A DNA stretch of 39,893 nucleotides from Candidatus Uhrbacteria bacterium RIFCSPHIGHO2_12_FULL_60_25. GTDB lineage: Bacteria; Patescibacteriota; Patescibacteriia; 2-12-FULL-60-25. Below are positions 29,527 to 39,063 of the stretch, in pieces (the stretch's first letter is position 1; the number at the start of each line of letters is the position of its first letter). The translations under genes were made by a program, and so were the position numbers. The notes below the pieces were generated by a model. The model searched no databases, had not been told where the DNA came from, and saw only the letters and a list, made by a program, of their open reading frames with translations. Location of the stretch: contig MGEH01000002.1 in the NCBI GenBank assembly GCA_001791275.1, positions 1 to 39,893 on the forward strand. Direction: 5' to 3'.

Positions 29527-32037
29527 ATGCCTAAACCCCAGAAAAAAGAACCAGCCCCGATCCAAACTGCACTCGCGTCAAACGTCGGAACCCTGGAGCC
29601 AGGCCCTATTTCGGACGAGATGCGACGCGCGTACATCGACTACGCGATGTCGGTGATCGTGGCACGCGCGCTCCCGGACGTGCGCGACGGATTCAAGCCG
29701 GTCCACCGCCGAATTTTGTACTCGATGTGGAAGAACGGGCTGCGGTCTACCGCGAAGTTCAAGAAGTGCGCGTCCGTTGTCGGTGACGTGCTCGCGAAGT
29801 ACCACCCGCACGGCGACATGGCCGTGTACGACTCGCTCGTGCGCATGGCGCAGGATTTTTCCTTACGCTATCCGCTCATCAAAGGACAGGGGAACTTCGG
29901 GTCGCTCGACGGCGACGGCGCGGCCGCGTACCGCTACACGGAGAGCAAGCTCCAGGCGATCGCCGAAGAGATGCTTTTCGACATCGACAAGGAGACCGTG
30001 CCCTTTGCGCCGAACTTCGACGGGTCGGAGAAGGAGCCCACGGTCCTCCCGGCCAAACTCCCAAACCTGCTCTTGAACGGCACGCTCGGCATCGCGGTGG
30101 GCATGGCCACGAACATCCCGCCGCACAACCTCACGGAGGTCTGCGACGCCGTGGTGGCGCTCATCGAGAATCCGGACGTCGAAGTGGAAGACCTCATGAA
30201 GTTCATCAAAGGTCCGGATTTCCCCACTGGCGGCATCATCTACGACAAGAAGGAGATCCTGAACGCCTACGCCACCGGGAAGGCGGGCATCGTGATGCGC
30301 GCGAAGACGGAGATCACGGAGGACAAGGCTGGCGCGTATCGCATCCTGGTTACCGAGATCCCGTACCAGGTGAACAAGGCGCAGCTTCTCGAAAAAATCG
30401 CGGAGCTCGTCCAAGACAAAAAGATCGAGGGGATCCGCGACCTGCGGGACGAGTCCGCAAAGGGAGACGTCCGCATCGTGGTCGAACTGAAGAAAGACGC
30501 GTACCCGAAGAAGGTGCTGAACCAGCTCTTCAAGATGACGCCGCTCCAGGAAACGTTCCACGTGAACATGCTCGCGTTGGTTGATGGCGTCGTGCCCCGC
30601 GTCTTGCCCTTGAAGACCATGCTCGAGGAGTACGTGAAGCACCGGCAGACGGTCGTCCGGAAGCGTACGGAGTATGACTTGGCGAAGGCCAAGGAACGAG
30701 CGCACATCCTCGAAGGGTTGCGCATCGCGCTCCTGAAGATCAACGAGGTGATCGAGACCATCAAGAAGTCGAAAGACAAGGACGAGGCGAAGGTGAACCT
30801 CATGAAGAAGTTCAAGCTGTCCGACGCGCAGAGCCAGGCGATTCTCGAGATGCGTCTCCAGGCGCTCGCGAACCTGGAACGTCTCAAGGTCGAGCAGGAG
30901 TACAAGGAGAAGATGGAATTGATCGCGGAGTTGGAGAGCATCCTCAAGTCCGTGAAGAAAATGCTCGACATCATCAGGAAGGAAGTGCTGGAAATCAAAG
31001 ACAAGTACGGCGACGCGCGGCGCACCCAAGTCGTCGCCGGCGCAGTCGGGGAGTTCTCGATGGAAGACCTCGTCCCGGACGAACCCACGGTCGTGATGCT
31101 CACGACCGACGGGTACATTAAGCGCCTGCCTCCCGACACGTTCCGTACACAGAAGCGCGGCGGCAAAGGCGTCATGGGTCTCTCAACGAAAGACGAAGAC
31201 CAGGTGGAACAGCTCTTCTCCACGTCCACGCACGCGGACCTCATGTTCTTCACCACGCGCGGTCGCGTGTTCCAGCTCAAGGCGTACGACGTGCCGCAGG
31301 GGAGCCGCACGGCCAAGGGCCAGGCCATCGTGAACTTTTTGCAGCTCGCGCCGGGCGAACGCGTCGCGACGAGTCTTGCCATGGACGACATCGAAGGCGA
31401 GAAGTTTCTCGTGATGGTGACGAACCAAGGGACGATCAAGAAGACGTCGCTCGATGAGTTCGAGAACGTCCGACGGTCCGGTTTGATCGCGATCAGACTC
31501 CATGAAGGCGACGACTTACGGTGGGTGAAACCGACGTCCGGAAGCGACGAGATCTCGCTCGTCACGAAGAACGGACAGAGCATCCGCTTCAAGGAGGCGG
31601 ACGTGCGCGGCATGGGCCGGGTCGCGGCCGGCGTGCGCGGCATCAAATTGAAGAAGGCGGACGAAGTGATCGGCATGGACGTGATCAACCCGGCCGTTGC
31701 CAAGAAAGGCCAGCTCGAGCTCTTCACGCTCGCGGAAAACGGCCTCGGCAAGCGCACGAACCTCACGGAGTACAAAGTCCAAGGCCGCGGAGGCAGCGGC
31801 ATCCGCACCATGCGGGTGACGGCGAAGACGGGCGGCGTCGTGGCCGCCTACGTGTCCGGCAAAGACGACGACCGCGACCTCATGATCATCTCGAAGAACG
31901 GCATCGTGATCCGCACGCCGTTCTCAAGCGTCTCAAGCCTCGGCCGCGACACGCAAGGAGTCCGCGTGATGCGGTTCAAGGAAGAGGGCGACAAGGTATC
32001 GAGCTGCGCGTTTTTGACGGGGGTGGAGAAGGAGTAG
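29527..32037 (+). CDS. gyrA: DNA gyrase subunit A
   Basis: [66 protein letters not shown]; GyrA-box-like QKRGGKG. Confidence 0.97.
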   Translation: MPKPQKKEPAPIQTALASNVGTLEPGPISDEMRRAYIDYAMSVIVARALPDVRDGFKPVHRRILYSMWKNGLRSTAKFKKCASVVGDVLAKYHPHGDMAVYDSLVRMAQDFSLRYPLIKGQGNFGSLDGDGAAAYRYTESKLQAIAEEMLFDIDKETVPFAPNFDGSEKEPTVLPAKLPNLLLNGTLGIAVGMATNIPPHNLTEVCDAVVALIENPDVEVEDLMKFIKGPDFPTGGIIYDKKEILNAYATGKAGIVMRAKTEITEDKAGAYRILVTEIPYQVNKAQLLEKIAELVQDKKIEGIRDLRDESAKGDVRIVVELKKDAYPKKVLNQLFKMTPLQETFHVNMLALVDGVVPRVLPLKTMLEEYVKHRQTVVRKRTEYDLAKAKERAHILEGLRIALLKINEVIETIKKSKDKDEAKVNLMKKFKLSDAQSQAILEMRLQALANLERLKVEQEYKEKMELIAELESILKSVKKMLDIIRKEVLEIKDKYGDARRTQVVAGAVGEFSMEDLVPDEPTVVMLTTDGYIKRLPPDTFRTQKRGGKGVMGLSTKDEDQVEQLFSTSTHADLMFFTTRGRVFQLKAYDVPQGSRTAKGQAIVNFLQLAPGERVATSLAMDDIEGEKFLVMVTNQGTIKKTSLDEFENVRRSGLIAIRLHEGDDLRWVKPTSGSDEISLVTKNGQSIRFKEADVRGMGRVAAGVRGIKLKKADEVIGMDVINPAVAKKGQLELFTLAENGLGKRTNLTEYKVQGRGGSGIRTMRVTAKTGGVVAAYVSGKDDDRDLMIISKNGIVIRTPFSSVSSLGRDTQGVRVMRFKEEGDKVSSCAFLTGVEKE

Positions 32038-32047
32038 GCGGACGCGG

Positions 32048-32659
32048 TCACGAAATAATCTTATCCACGATCCCGTACTCCATCGCTTCCTTCGGGTTCA
32101 TGAAGTTGTCGCGGTCCGTATCTTGTTCCACCTTCTTGATGGCCTGTCCCGTGTGTTTGGCGAGGATTTTATTCAGTTGCTCCCGCATATTCAGGATTCG
32201 TTCGGCGTGGATCTTGATGTCAGTCGCCTTCCCCTCCATACCGCCCAGCGGCTGGTGGATCATGATTTCGGCGTTGGGGAGGGCGAAGCGCTTGCCTTTG
32301 GCGCCGCCCGCGAGGATGATCGCGCCCATGGACGCGCTCATGCCCATACAGATCGTTGAGACGTCGCAGCTCACGTGCTGCATGGCGTCGTAGATGGCGA
32401 GGCCTGCCGTGACGCTGCCGCCCGGCGAGTTCACGTAGAGCTTGATGTCCTTGCCTTTGTCTTGGCTCTCGAGGAACAGGATCTGCGCCACGATCGTGTT
32501 CGCCACGCCGTCATCGATGGGGGACCCCAGCATGATGATGCGGTCCTTGAGCAACCGCGAGTAGATGTCGTACGCCCGCTCGCCGTAGTGCGTCTTCTCA
32601 ATGACGGTCGGGATGAGGTAGCTGGATTTCGTTTCCGAACGGATTTCGTAAGGATTCAT
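32048..32659 (-). CDS. clpP: ATP-dependent Clp protease proteolytic subunit
   Basis: [23 protein letters not shown]-like [43 protein letters not shown]. Confidence 0.98.
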   Translation of the reverse strand: MNPYEIRSETKSSYLIPTVIEKTHYGERAYDIYSRLLKDRIIMLGSPIDDGVANTIVAQILFLESQDKGKDIKLYVNSPGGSVTAGLAIYDAMQHVSCDVSTICMGMSASMGAIILAGGAKGKRFALPNAEIMIHQPLGGMEGKATDIKIHAERILNMREQLNKILAKHTGQAIKKVEQDTDRDNFMNPKEAMEYGIVDKIIS

Positions 32660-32686
32660 ATGGTTAGCAGTCTACTAGAGTGAGTG

Positions 32687-33646
32687 CTAATTGACAACAG
32701 GCCCCTTGTCCGTGACCTTAATCCTCCCTTTCACCGTGAACCCCGCCGCCTTCTTGTGCCCGCCGCCGCCCAACAGTCTCGCGACCTTGGAGACGTCACG
32801 CGTGAGGGAGCGGAACGAACCCTTCACGTACCCGTCGGGCATTTCTTTCAGTACCAGGATCGTGTCCACGTTCCCCGTGACCGCGTTCAGAAAATTCGCG
32901 ATCCCGTCCACCGCGTCGTTTGAGATATCGGTCACGTCGGTTTGCAGGATATACGTGGCGACCACGTCGTACGCGGGGTTGTAGCGGAGCCGCGAGAGCA
33001 TGAGGCCCCAGAGTTTGAGCGCGTCCACGTTCTGGCTCATCCACACGTGCTTCAGGATGTCCTGGAACCGTCCGCCGGCGCCCACGAGCGTCGCGGCCGC
33101 TTCGACGGCCTTGGGATTCGTCCCGGCGTTGGAGAAGTTCGAGGTGTCGGTACAGAGTCCCGTGAGGAGACACGTCGCGATCCGGTGGTCGAGCGGCACC
33201 TTGTTCTCTTCGAAGAAGCGATAGACGACCTCCGCTGTCGAACTGGCGTCGGTCAACACGATGTTCAGGTGCCCGAAGCGGTCATTCGTCACGTGGTGGT
33301 CCAGGTTCACGAGCAGGTAGCCCTGCGGAAGATTGGGCACGTACTTGTCGACGCCGCAGTACTTCAGGTCGCCGGAATCAAAGACCACGACGAGGTCATA
33401 ACGCTCCTGAAAGACCGCGGGGTCGGTGGTGTACCGGTGGAGCTGGTCGAGGTACCCGTACATGTCGGGCGGGGCGTCCAGACAGAACGCGGTCACGTCC
33501 TTTCCCTCGCGCAGACACCAGTTGAAGAATCCCGAACTCGAGCCCAGCGTATCGCCGTCCGGCTTCTTGTGCGCCACAAGCAAAATGCGATCCGCCGTGC
33601 GGACCGCTTCGTGGAGACGACCAAACAAGTGGGTGGTGGAAGACAT
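32687..33646 (-). CDS. DHH-family phosphoesterase, NrnA-like
   Basis: LVAHKKPDGDTLGSS; VVFDSGD; NLDHHVTNDRFG; GGGGHKKAAGF. Confidence 0.93.
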   Translation of the reverse strand: MSSTTHLFGRLHEAVRTADRILLVAHKKPDGDTLGSSSGFFNWCLREGKDVTAFCLDAPPDMYGYLDQLHRYTTDPAVFQERYDLVVVFDSGDLKYCGVDKYVPNLPQGYLLVNLDHHVTNDRFGHLNIVLTDASSTAEVVYRFFEENKVPLDHRIATCLLTGLCTDTSNFSNAGTNPKAVEAAATLVGAGGRFQDILKHVWMSQNVDALKLWGLMLSRLRYNPAYDVVATYILQTDVTDISNDAVDGIANFLNAVTGNVDTILVLKEMPDGYVKGSFRSLTRDVSKVARLLGGGGHKKAAGFTVKGRIKVTDKGPVVN

Positions 33647-33695
33647 GTGGACCGGAAACCTTACGGAGAATAGACAATCCAGTCAAGGATTCCCT

Positions 33696-33774
33696 GGTAC
33701 GGGCGCACTGCGTGCGCCCCGACGTTATGAGTCGTCATTTTCTTTTCCTGCTCGGGGCGCACGCAGTGCGCCCC
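33696..33774. repeat. Pair of REP-like palindromes in inverted orientation
   Basis: GGGCGCAC-tgc-GTGCGCCC (33701-33719) and GGGGCGCAC-gca-GTGCGCCCC (33754-33774); the two flanked units are near reverse complements. Confidence 0.9.
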
Positions 33775-33785
33775 TACTGGGACCA

Positions 33786-34133
33786 TCAAATCTCTCCCTT
33801 CTTCTTCAATTCGTGCAATTCCTTTTCTATCACCGCCGCCTCTTCCTCCGTCCGGTCGAACCGCCAGTGGAGGTGGGGGATCCTGCGCATGCGGAGCTCT
33901 TTTGCGAGCGCATCTTTCACGTCGTGTTCGTAGTCGCGGAGCGCGCGCAACGCTTCGGCTTCGTTGCCGGTCGGCAGGACGGAAAGCGTCCCTGTGGCGT
34001 GCTTCGAGTCCGGCGTGAGGTGCGCTTCTACAAGCGTGACTAGCGTGCCCATGGGGAACTCCACCTGCTCGGCGATTACACGGGCCAGGGCGGCATGGAA
34101 GTGGGCATTCGTGGACTCAAGGTTCCGTGGCAT
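33786..34133 (-). CDS. rbfA: Ribosome-binding factor A
   Basis: MPRNLESTNAHFHAALARVIAEQVEFPMGTLVTLVEAHLTPDSKHATGTLSVLP..LAKELRMRRIPHLHWRFDRTEEEA. Start moved from 34235. Confidence 0.88.
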   Translation of the reverse strand: MPRNLESTNAHFHAALARVIAEQVEFPMGTLVTLVEAHLTPDSKHATGTLSVLPTGNEAEALRALRDYEHDVKDALAKELRMRRIPHLHWRFDRTEEEAAVIEKELHELKKKGEI

Positions 34134-34145
34134 GTGGGAATAGTA

Positions 34146-34164
34146 ACTGGGGACTGGGGACTGG
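34146..34164. repeat. Heptanucleotide tandem repeat (ACTGGGG)2.7
   Basis: actggggactggggactgg between rbfA and smc. Confidence 0.9.
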
Positions 34165-34200
34165 TAAATGGGTCTTTCCGCCTGTAACCTGTCCTCCGTT

Positions 34201-36408
34201 ATGTATCTCCGGCGCCTCGAGCTCCAGGGTTTCAAGACGTTCGCCCAGAAGACGGCGTTGGAGTTTCACCCGCAATCGAAAGCGCGGCGCGGACTCACGG
34301 GGATCGTGGGGCCGAACGGCTCGGGGAAATCCAACATCGCGGACGCCATCCGCTGGGTGATGGGTGAGCAGAGCATGAAGCTCCTCCGGGGCAAAAAGGG
34401 CGAGGATGTCATCTTCTCCGGGTCTGCGAAGAAGGCGCGTTCCGGATTTGCGGAGGTGAGTCTCACGCTCGTGAACGACGACAAGCCGGAGATCGAGCTG
34501 TCTGAAATCGTCGTGACGCGACGCTTGTACCGTGACGGGAAGAGCGAGTACGAAGTGAACCGCCAGGCGGCCAAGCACGGCGAGATCGTCCTCCTGCTCG
34601 CGCAGGCCGGGCTTGGACAGCGGACGTACAGCGTGATCGGGCAGGGGATGGTGGACGCGGTCTTAGTCGCGTCCCCGTCCGAGCGCAAGGAGTTCTTCGA
34701 TGAAGCGGCCGGCTTGCGTCCGTTTCAGCTCAAACGTCACCAGGCCATGAACAAGCTTGAGACGTCGAAGCAGAACCTGTCGCAGGCCGAAGCCTTGCTC
34801 CGCGAAATCGGCCCCCGTCTTTCGACGCTCGAGCGGCAGATGAAGCGACTCCTCGAACGGTCCAGCCTCGAGAAGGAACGAGGCGAGCTCGAGCGGAAAT
34901 ACTACGGCGGGAGCTGGCACGACATCTGGGGCAACCTCACGAAGGTCCAGACGGACGTGGAACGAGCGCGCGCATCCGAGTCCAAGCTGTCGTCCGAGGC
35001 GAAGGCGCTCGAAGCCGAACTCGCGGCGATGGAGAAAGCCGTTCCCCCGTCGAAAGAATTCGACAACCTCCGGAAGTCGCTCGACGACATCGCGGACCAA
35101 CGCGCGAGTCTGCGGGAACAGCAGGCGAAACTCGAAGCACGGGTCGAAATCGCGCGTGCGAAAGGGGACACGGCATGGGCCGCCCTCCCGCTCTCGAAGA
35201 TCATCGAGTCGGTCGAGGAGTCGCAGAAGAAGCTGAACGAACTCTGGAAGGTTCTCGAGTCAGCCAAACCCGACTTCGCGCGCGCGAAGTCGCTCGTCGG
35301 CGACCTGCGTGCGCGCCATGAGTCGTTGGTCTCAAAACTCCAGCAACCCGCTCCTGAACCTGCCTCTAAGACCGATCCGAAGATCGCAAAAGACCTCGAT
35401 GAGGTCGCGAAGCAGATGGGGGAGCTCGTGAAACGCGCGGCCTCGATCCAAGCCGAGCTCGACGGGTGGTCGAAGAAGGAAGAGGGCAAGCGCGCGCACC
35501 TCTTTGAGACGCAACGGAAGCTGAACCAGAAGCGGACCGAGGCGCAGCAGGCCGAACGCAAGGCGAACGAATCTGCGGTCGAGCTCGCCCGATGGGAAAC
35601 GCGTCGCGACGCCTTCTTGGTCGAGCTCCGCCAGCACCAACCGGACTGGGAGAAGACGCTTAACACACTCGCACAGGAGGTCGGGAAGGTCGATGGTGTC
35701 GAAGGGCTGCTCCCGCGCCTCGCAAAAGTCCGGTCGCAGCTCGAATGGATCGGGAGCATTGATCCGGAGACCGAGAAGGAGCACGGCGAGGCGAAGACGC
35801 GCTTCGATTTCCTGTCCACGCAGACTGCGGATCTGAAGGGCGCGATCGCAGGCCTCGAGACCGTGATCGAGGAACTCGACGAGACGATCCGAACCAGGAG
35901 CGAGACGGCGTTCCATGCGATGGACCGCGAGTTCGGAAAGTTCTTCAAGCTGCTCTTCGGCGGCGGAGAAGCGAAGCTCCTGCAGCTTGAGGCGGAACCG
36001 GAAGAAGACGAAGAGGGCAATTTGATCGAACGGGACGACAGGACGACAGGACGACAGGAGGTCGGGGGGATCGAGATTCAGGCGACGCCTCCGGGGAAGC
36101 GCCTCAAGAACATCGCGCTCCTGTCCGGCGGCGAGCGAGCGCTCACGTCCATCGCGCTCATCTGTTCCATCATGGCCACGAACCCGTCGCCGTTCGTCGT
36201 CTTAGACGAAGTGGACGCGGCGCTCGATGAAGCGAACTCCAAGAAATTCGCCGACATCCTGTCGCAGCTGTCCGACAAGACGCAGTTCGTCGTCGTGACC
36301 CACAACCGCGCGACCATGCAGCAGGCATCCGTGCTCTACGGCGTCACGCTCACGGACGACGGAACGAGTCAGCTGCTCTCCGTGAAGCTGGAAGACGTGC
36401 TGAAATAG
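34201..36408 (+). CDS. smc: SMC-family ATPase, short form without recognisable hinge
   Basis: MYLRRLELQGFKTFAQKTALEFH; GIVGPNGSGKSNIADAIRWVMGEQSMKLLRG; IGQGMVDAVLVASPSERKEFFDEAAG; LSGGERALTSIALICSIMATNPSPFVVLDEVDAALDEANSKKFADIL. About 735 aa. Confidence 0.93.
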   Translation: MYLRRLELQGFKTFAQKTALEFHPQSKARRGLTGIVGPNGSGKSNIADAIRWVMGEQSMKLLRGKKGEDVIFSGSAKKARSGFAEVSLTLVNDDKPEIELSEIVVTRRLYRDGKSEYEVNRQAAKHGEIVLLLAQAGLGQRTYSVIGQGMVDAVLVASPSERKEFFDEAAGLRPFQLKRHQAMNKLETSKQNLSQAEALLREIGPRLSTLERQMKRLLERSSLEKERGELERKYYGGSWHDIWGNLTKVQTDVERARASESKLSSEAKALEAELAAMEKAVPPSKEFDNLRKSLDDIADQRASLREQQAKLEARVEIARAKGDTAWAALPLSKIIESVEESQKKLNELWKVLESAKPDFARAKSLVGDLRARHESLVSKLQQPAPEPASKTDPKIAKDLDEVAKQMGELVKRAASIQAELDGWSKKEEGKRAHLFETQRKLNQKRTEAQQAERKANESAVELARWETRRDAFLVELRQHQPDWEKTLNTLAQEVGKVDGVEGLLPRLAKVRSQLEWIGSIDPETEKEHGEAKTRFDFLSTQTADLKGAIAGLETVIEELDETIRTRSETAFHAMDREFGKFFKLLFGGGEAKLLQLEAEPEEDEEGNLIERDDRTTGRQEVGGIEIQATPPGKRLKNIALLSGGERALTSIALICSIMATNPSPFVVLDEVDAALDEANSKKFADILSQLSDKTQFVVVTHNRATMQQASVLYGVTLTDDGTSQLLSVKLEDVLK
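36033..36056 (+). repeat. Tandem octamer (GGACGACA)x3 inside smc
   Basis: ggacgaca at 36033, 36041 and 36049; 24 nt, so in-frame. Confidence 0.93.
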
Positions 36409-36611
36409 CGGTCTTAAGTGATAGACATTTTGTCACGAACTGGGGCGGGGTTGACACGACCATTGAACGGAGTGTTCCGAGGCGGTATAAACAGACCAGA
36501 ACATTTATTCGGCCCACAGGTCGGTTTTTTGTCTCTTTACAAACGTCAATGAAGCCAAAAAATACCCAAGAAGTCGCACCGTTGACAGAAGAAGTCAGGT
36601 AGGGTAAGCTA

Positions 36612-36790
36612 TCTCCTCCCGGTAAGGAGGCGGGCGCCCTTCACATCGTTTTTAGAGGATTGCCAAAGAGACTTTGAGCAATCCGCGTCCACGACAAGCA
36701 TGGAACCTAATCGTAGGGTGCCGCCGGTCTTCGGACTCGCTCTCCCCTACAACTAGGTTTCTTGGATGCGGATTGCTCGAGGCCTCTTTT
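36612..36790 (+). ncRNA. Candidate structured non-coding RNA of unknown class
   Basis: Upstream TTGACA-17-TAAGCT; hairpin GGATTGC-CAAAG-aga-CTTTG-a-GCAATCC (36657-36685); long stem GAGCAATCCGC(GTCC) / (GGAT)GCGGATTGCTC (36676-36690 / 36764-36778); inner GTAGGG/CCCTAC; apical c(UUCG)g loop; ends GAGGCCTCTTTTTT. Confidence 0.6.
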
Positions 36791-36831
36791 TTATTTAGGT
36801 CCGTCATCCCGAGTGAGGCACCACACCCCAG

Positions 36832-36883
36832 GTGTTATCCCGACCGGAGCCCCGTTCCGACGGGGCTCCGGTCGGGATGACAC
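36832..36883. repeat. Long perfect-type hairpin, 24-bp arms, part of a GTCATCCCGAG...GGATGAC element
   Basis: GTGTtATCCCGACCGGAGCCCCGT-tccg-ACGGGGCTCCGGTCGGGATGACAC. Confidence 0.92.
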
Positions 36884-36894
36884 TAGGGAGGTTT

Positions 36895-38811
36895 TTAATT
36901 CACGACCGTCACGTCGGCCGACCCTTCGGTAGGTTCTGTCCCTTCCTCGGCTGGGGGTTCGGAAAGTTTCTCAACGCCGACGAGGCAGATGGCCTGCCAG
37001 GGCCGGTAGTGGGAACGGAATACTTCTTTCTTTTCCGTCCCGTCGGCGTAGGTCACGGTGTACGTGAACTCGGCGTCTGCGCCGGCGTGTGCAATCTCGG
37101 TACACTTCTTTTTCCCGGGCGGGAGATCGAGCGTCTCCACGAGCTTTCCCGGCGGCGGAGACGTCACGTTGAAGATTCGGGGTTTCGTCTGATTGACCGT
37201 GCGGCCATCTTTCGTCCCCCAGAACTCATAGATCACGTCGTCGCCGTCCAGGTACGCGTGGATGAGGACGTGCGTTTTCATGTCGTTCAAGAATCGGAAG
37301 TCGGGGCGCGGCTCGTAGATCGTCGCGTCCGTGCCCGCGGGTTCGTAGTAGCGCACACGGTAGCTGTGGTTCGTGCGTTGGGTGATCGGGAGTCCGCTCC
37401 CGAGTGCCGCTCGGAAGGTCGTGGTCCCGATCTGACAGAGGCCGCCGCCGAGTTCAGGTTCGGTTTTGTTCCCTTTGATCACGAGCTCCGGGAGCCAGCC
37501 GTTCGCCGCCGTGACCGGCCCGAGCGTCTGTAAGAGGGAGAACTCGGCCCCGGGTTCGATGAGCGAACCGTTCACTTTCTTCACGCCGGTCGCGATGTTC
37601 TTCCGGCGATTTGCAGGGGAGCCGGAAAAGTTCGAACGGCCGATGCCCACTATCTCCTTGATCCCGAGGCGTTCCGGGTCCTTGCCGACGAGTACGGGTT
37701 CTTCGCGGACCACCTGGATCGTGAATGTCGTGGTTGTCGCTTTTCGCGACCATGCGTCGAGGATCGCTTCGCGCGTCGCCGTGTCGTCAATGGCAATGCC
37801 TTCCGTCCCGGCCTCAAAGCTCTTCAGTTTTCCGTCTTCAATCACGAGCGATCCCTTTTTCGCTGTTTTCTCGATATCCGGTGCGAGCGTGCGAAGGCCC
37901 TTCCCCATGCGGTCCTGGTCGATCGTGAGCTCGGTCACGCCACTCGTTCGCACGGCGTTCAACCACGTCGCGAATGTTGAGGTCGCCACGGTGAAGGTTT
38001 GCTTCTTGCCGGATGTCGCGTCCTCATACGCGAGCCGGAACGGGGCGTGGGCAAGCAGACTCTGGACGATATTCACGAGCGCCTCTGCGTCCTTTGTGGT
38101 GATCGATGGCGACTCGGTCTGTTCTTCAAGCAAAATGGGCTGGAAACGAAGTCGCTCGGCCTGGACGCGTAGCGTCGCGAGCGCGGTGTCGAAGCGGACC
38201 TTCTTTCCCGCGCGTTCCGGAGTCACGTTGGTCTCCGCGCGCCCTGTCGCAGGGTTCCACGTCACGTCGAGGGACGCGTTCCTGACCGCCGGCACTGCAT
38301 CTTTCAGCGCGGACGTGAGCGCGTTCGTAATGCCGTCATCATCCACGGTCACTTCGGCTTGGAGATTCACGGGAGACACGCGGGCACGCCAGCGGAGAAA
38401 GGTATCGAATACGATATTGTCGCTACGCCCGTAGCCCATGGCCGCCACGACGGGCTTGTCCAATACGTATCGCACGAGGTCTCGCGCCATGTCCCGGTCG
38501 TTCAGTGCGACGGTCGTGGCATCGAGCGTCACCTCACGCGCTTTGCCTTCTGTTGAATCAACGACGTATCGGAACCGAAGTCCGTCTTTCAGCGCCTCAT
38601 CCACGGCTTTGTTGAGCGTGGCACGGGCTTCGTCTGCCGTGAGGCCGTCCAAACGGACACCCAACACGCGCACGCCCGGGAAGACGCGGCCCTCGTAGAG
38701 TCGCGCGTACCCCACGACGGCGAAAAACCCCAATCCGCCCACGACGGCCGCGACGCCGAAGGCCGCGATAGTCCAGGTGAGAAATGTCTTCCAGCCGTTT
38801 GGTTTAGGCAT
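36895..38811 (-). CDS. VanW family protein with repeated N-terminal domains
   Basis: N-terminal TM; VGIGRSNFSGSPANRRKNIATGVKKVNGSLIEPGAEFSLLQTLGPVTAANGWLPELVIKGNKTEPELGGGLCQIGTTTFRAAL. Confidence 0.92.
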   Translation of the reverse strand: MPKPNGWKTFLTWTIAAFGVAAVVGGLGFFAVVGYARLYEGRVFPGVRVLGVRLDGLTADEARATLNKAVDEALKDGLRFRYVVDSTEGKAREVTLDATTVALNDRDMARDLVRYVLDKPVVAAMGYGRSDNIVFDTFLRWRARVSPVNLQAEVTVDDDGITNALTSALKDAVPAVRNASLDVTWNPATGRAETNVTPERAGKKVRFDTALATLRVQAERLRFQPILLEEQTESPSITTKDAEALVNIVQSLLAHAPFRLAYEDATSGKKQTFTVATSTFATWLNAVRTSGVTELTIDQDRMGKGLRTLAPDIEKTAKKGSLVIEDGKLKSFEAGTEGIAIDDTATREAILDAWSRKATTTTFTIQVVREEPVLVGKDPERLGIKEIVGIGRSNFSGSPANRRKNIATGVKKVNGSLIEPGAEFSLLQTLGPVTAANGWLPELVIKGNKTEPELGGGLCQIGTTTFRAALGSGLPITQRTNHSYRVRYYEPAGTDATIYEPRPDFRFLNDMKTHVLIHAYLDGDDVIYEFWGTKDGRTVNQTKPRIFNVTSPPPGKLVETLDLPPGKKKCTEIAHAGADAEFTYTVTYADGTEKKEVFRSHYRPWQAICLVGVEKLSEPPAEEGTEPTEGSADVTVVN

Positions 38812-39031
38812 GCTTTGATCCGAGCAGTTGATTTAAGATGTGCTGTGCCATGGACTGGCGTCCCGCGTCTTCCGAGCCAAGCACGGCTGCGATGACACGG
38901 ACCTCGAGGCCGGATTTCGGCGTCCCTTCGCACGCCGTCGCGGGGATCCGGAACGTCTGCCCGTCTTCGAGCTTGATCGTCACCGAGTCTCCGTCCACGG
39001 TCTGGACGGTTGCTTTGAGGGGGGTCGCCAT
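38804..39031 (-). CDS. Small hypothetical protein, about 75 aa
   Basis: MATPLKATVQTVDGDSVTIKLEDGQTFRIPATACEG.., beta-rich; overlaps the vanW start. Confidence 0.65.
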   Translation of the reverse strand: MATPLKATVQTVDGDSVTIKLEDGQTFRIPATACEGTPKSGLEVRVIAAVLGSEDAGRQSMAQHILNQLLGSKHA

Positions 39032-39063
39032 ATTGTAAGCACAGTAACGCAATCCTTATCACA

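Noticed and set aside
36463-36495. Promoter TTGACA..TATAAA upstream of the ncRNA candidate
   Set aside because: The spacer between TTGACA and TATAAA is nearly 30 nt, too long for sigma70. The TTGACA-17-TAAGCT closer to 36.6 kb is preferred.
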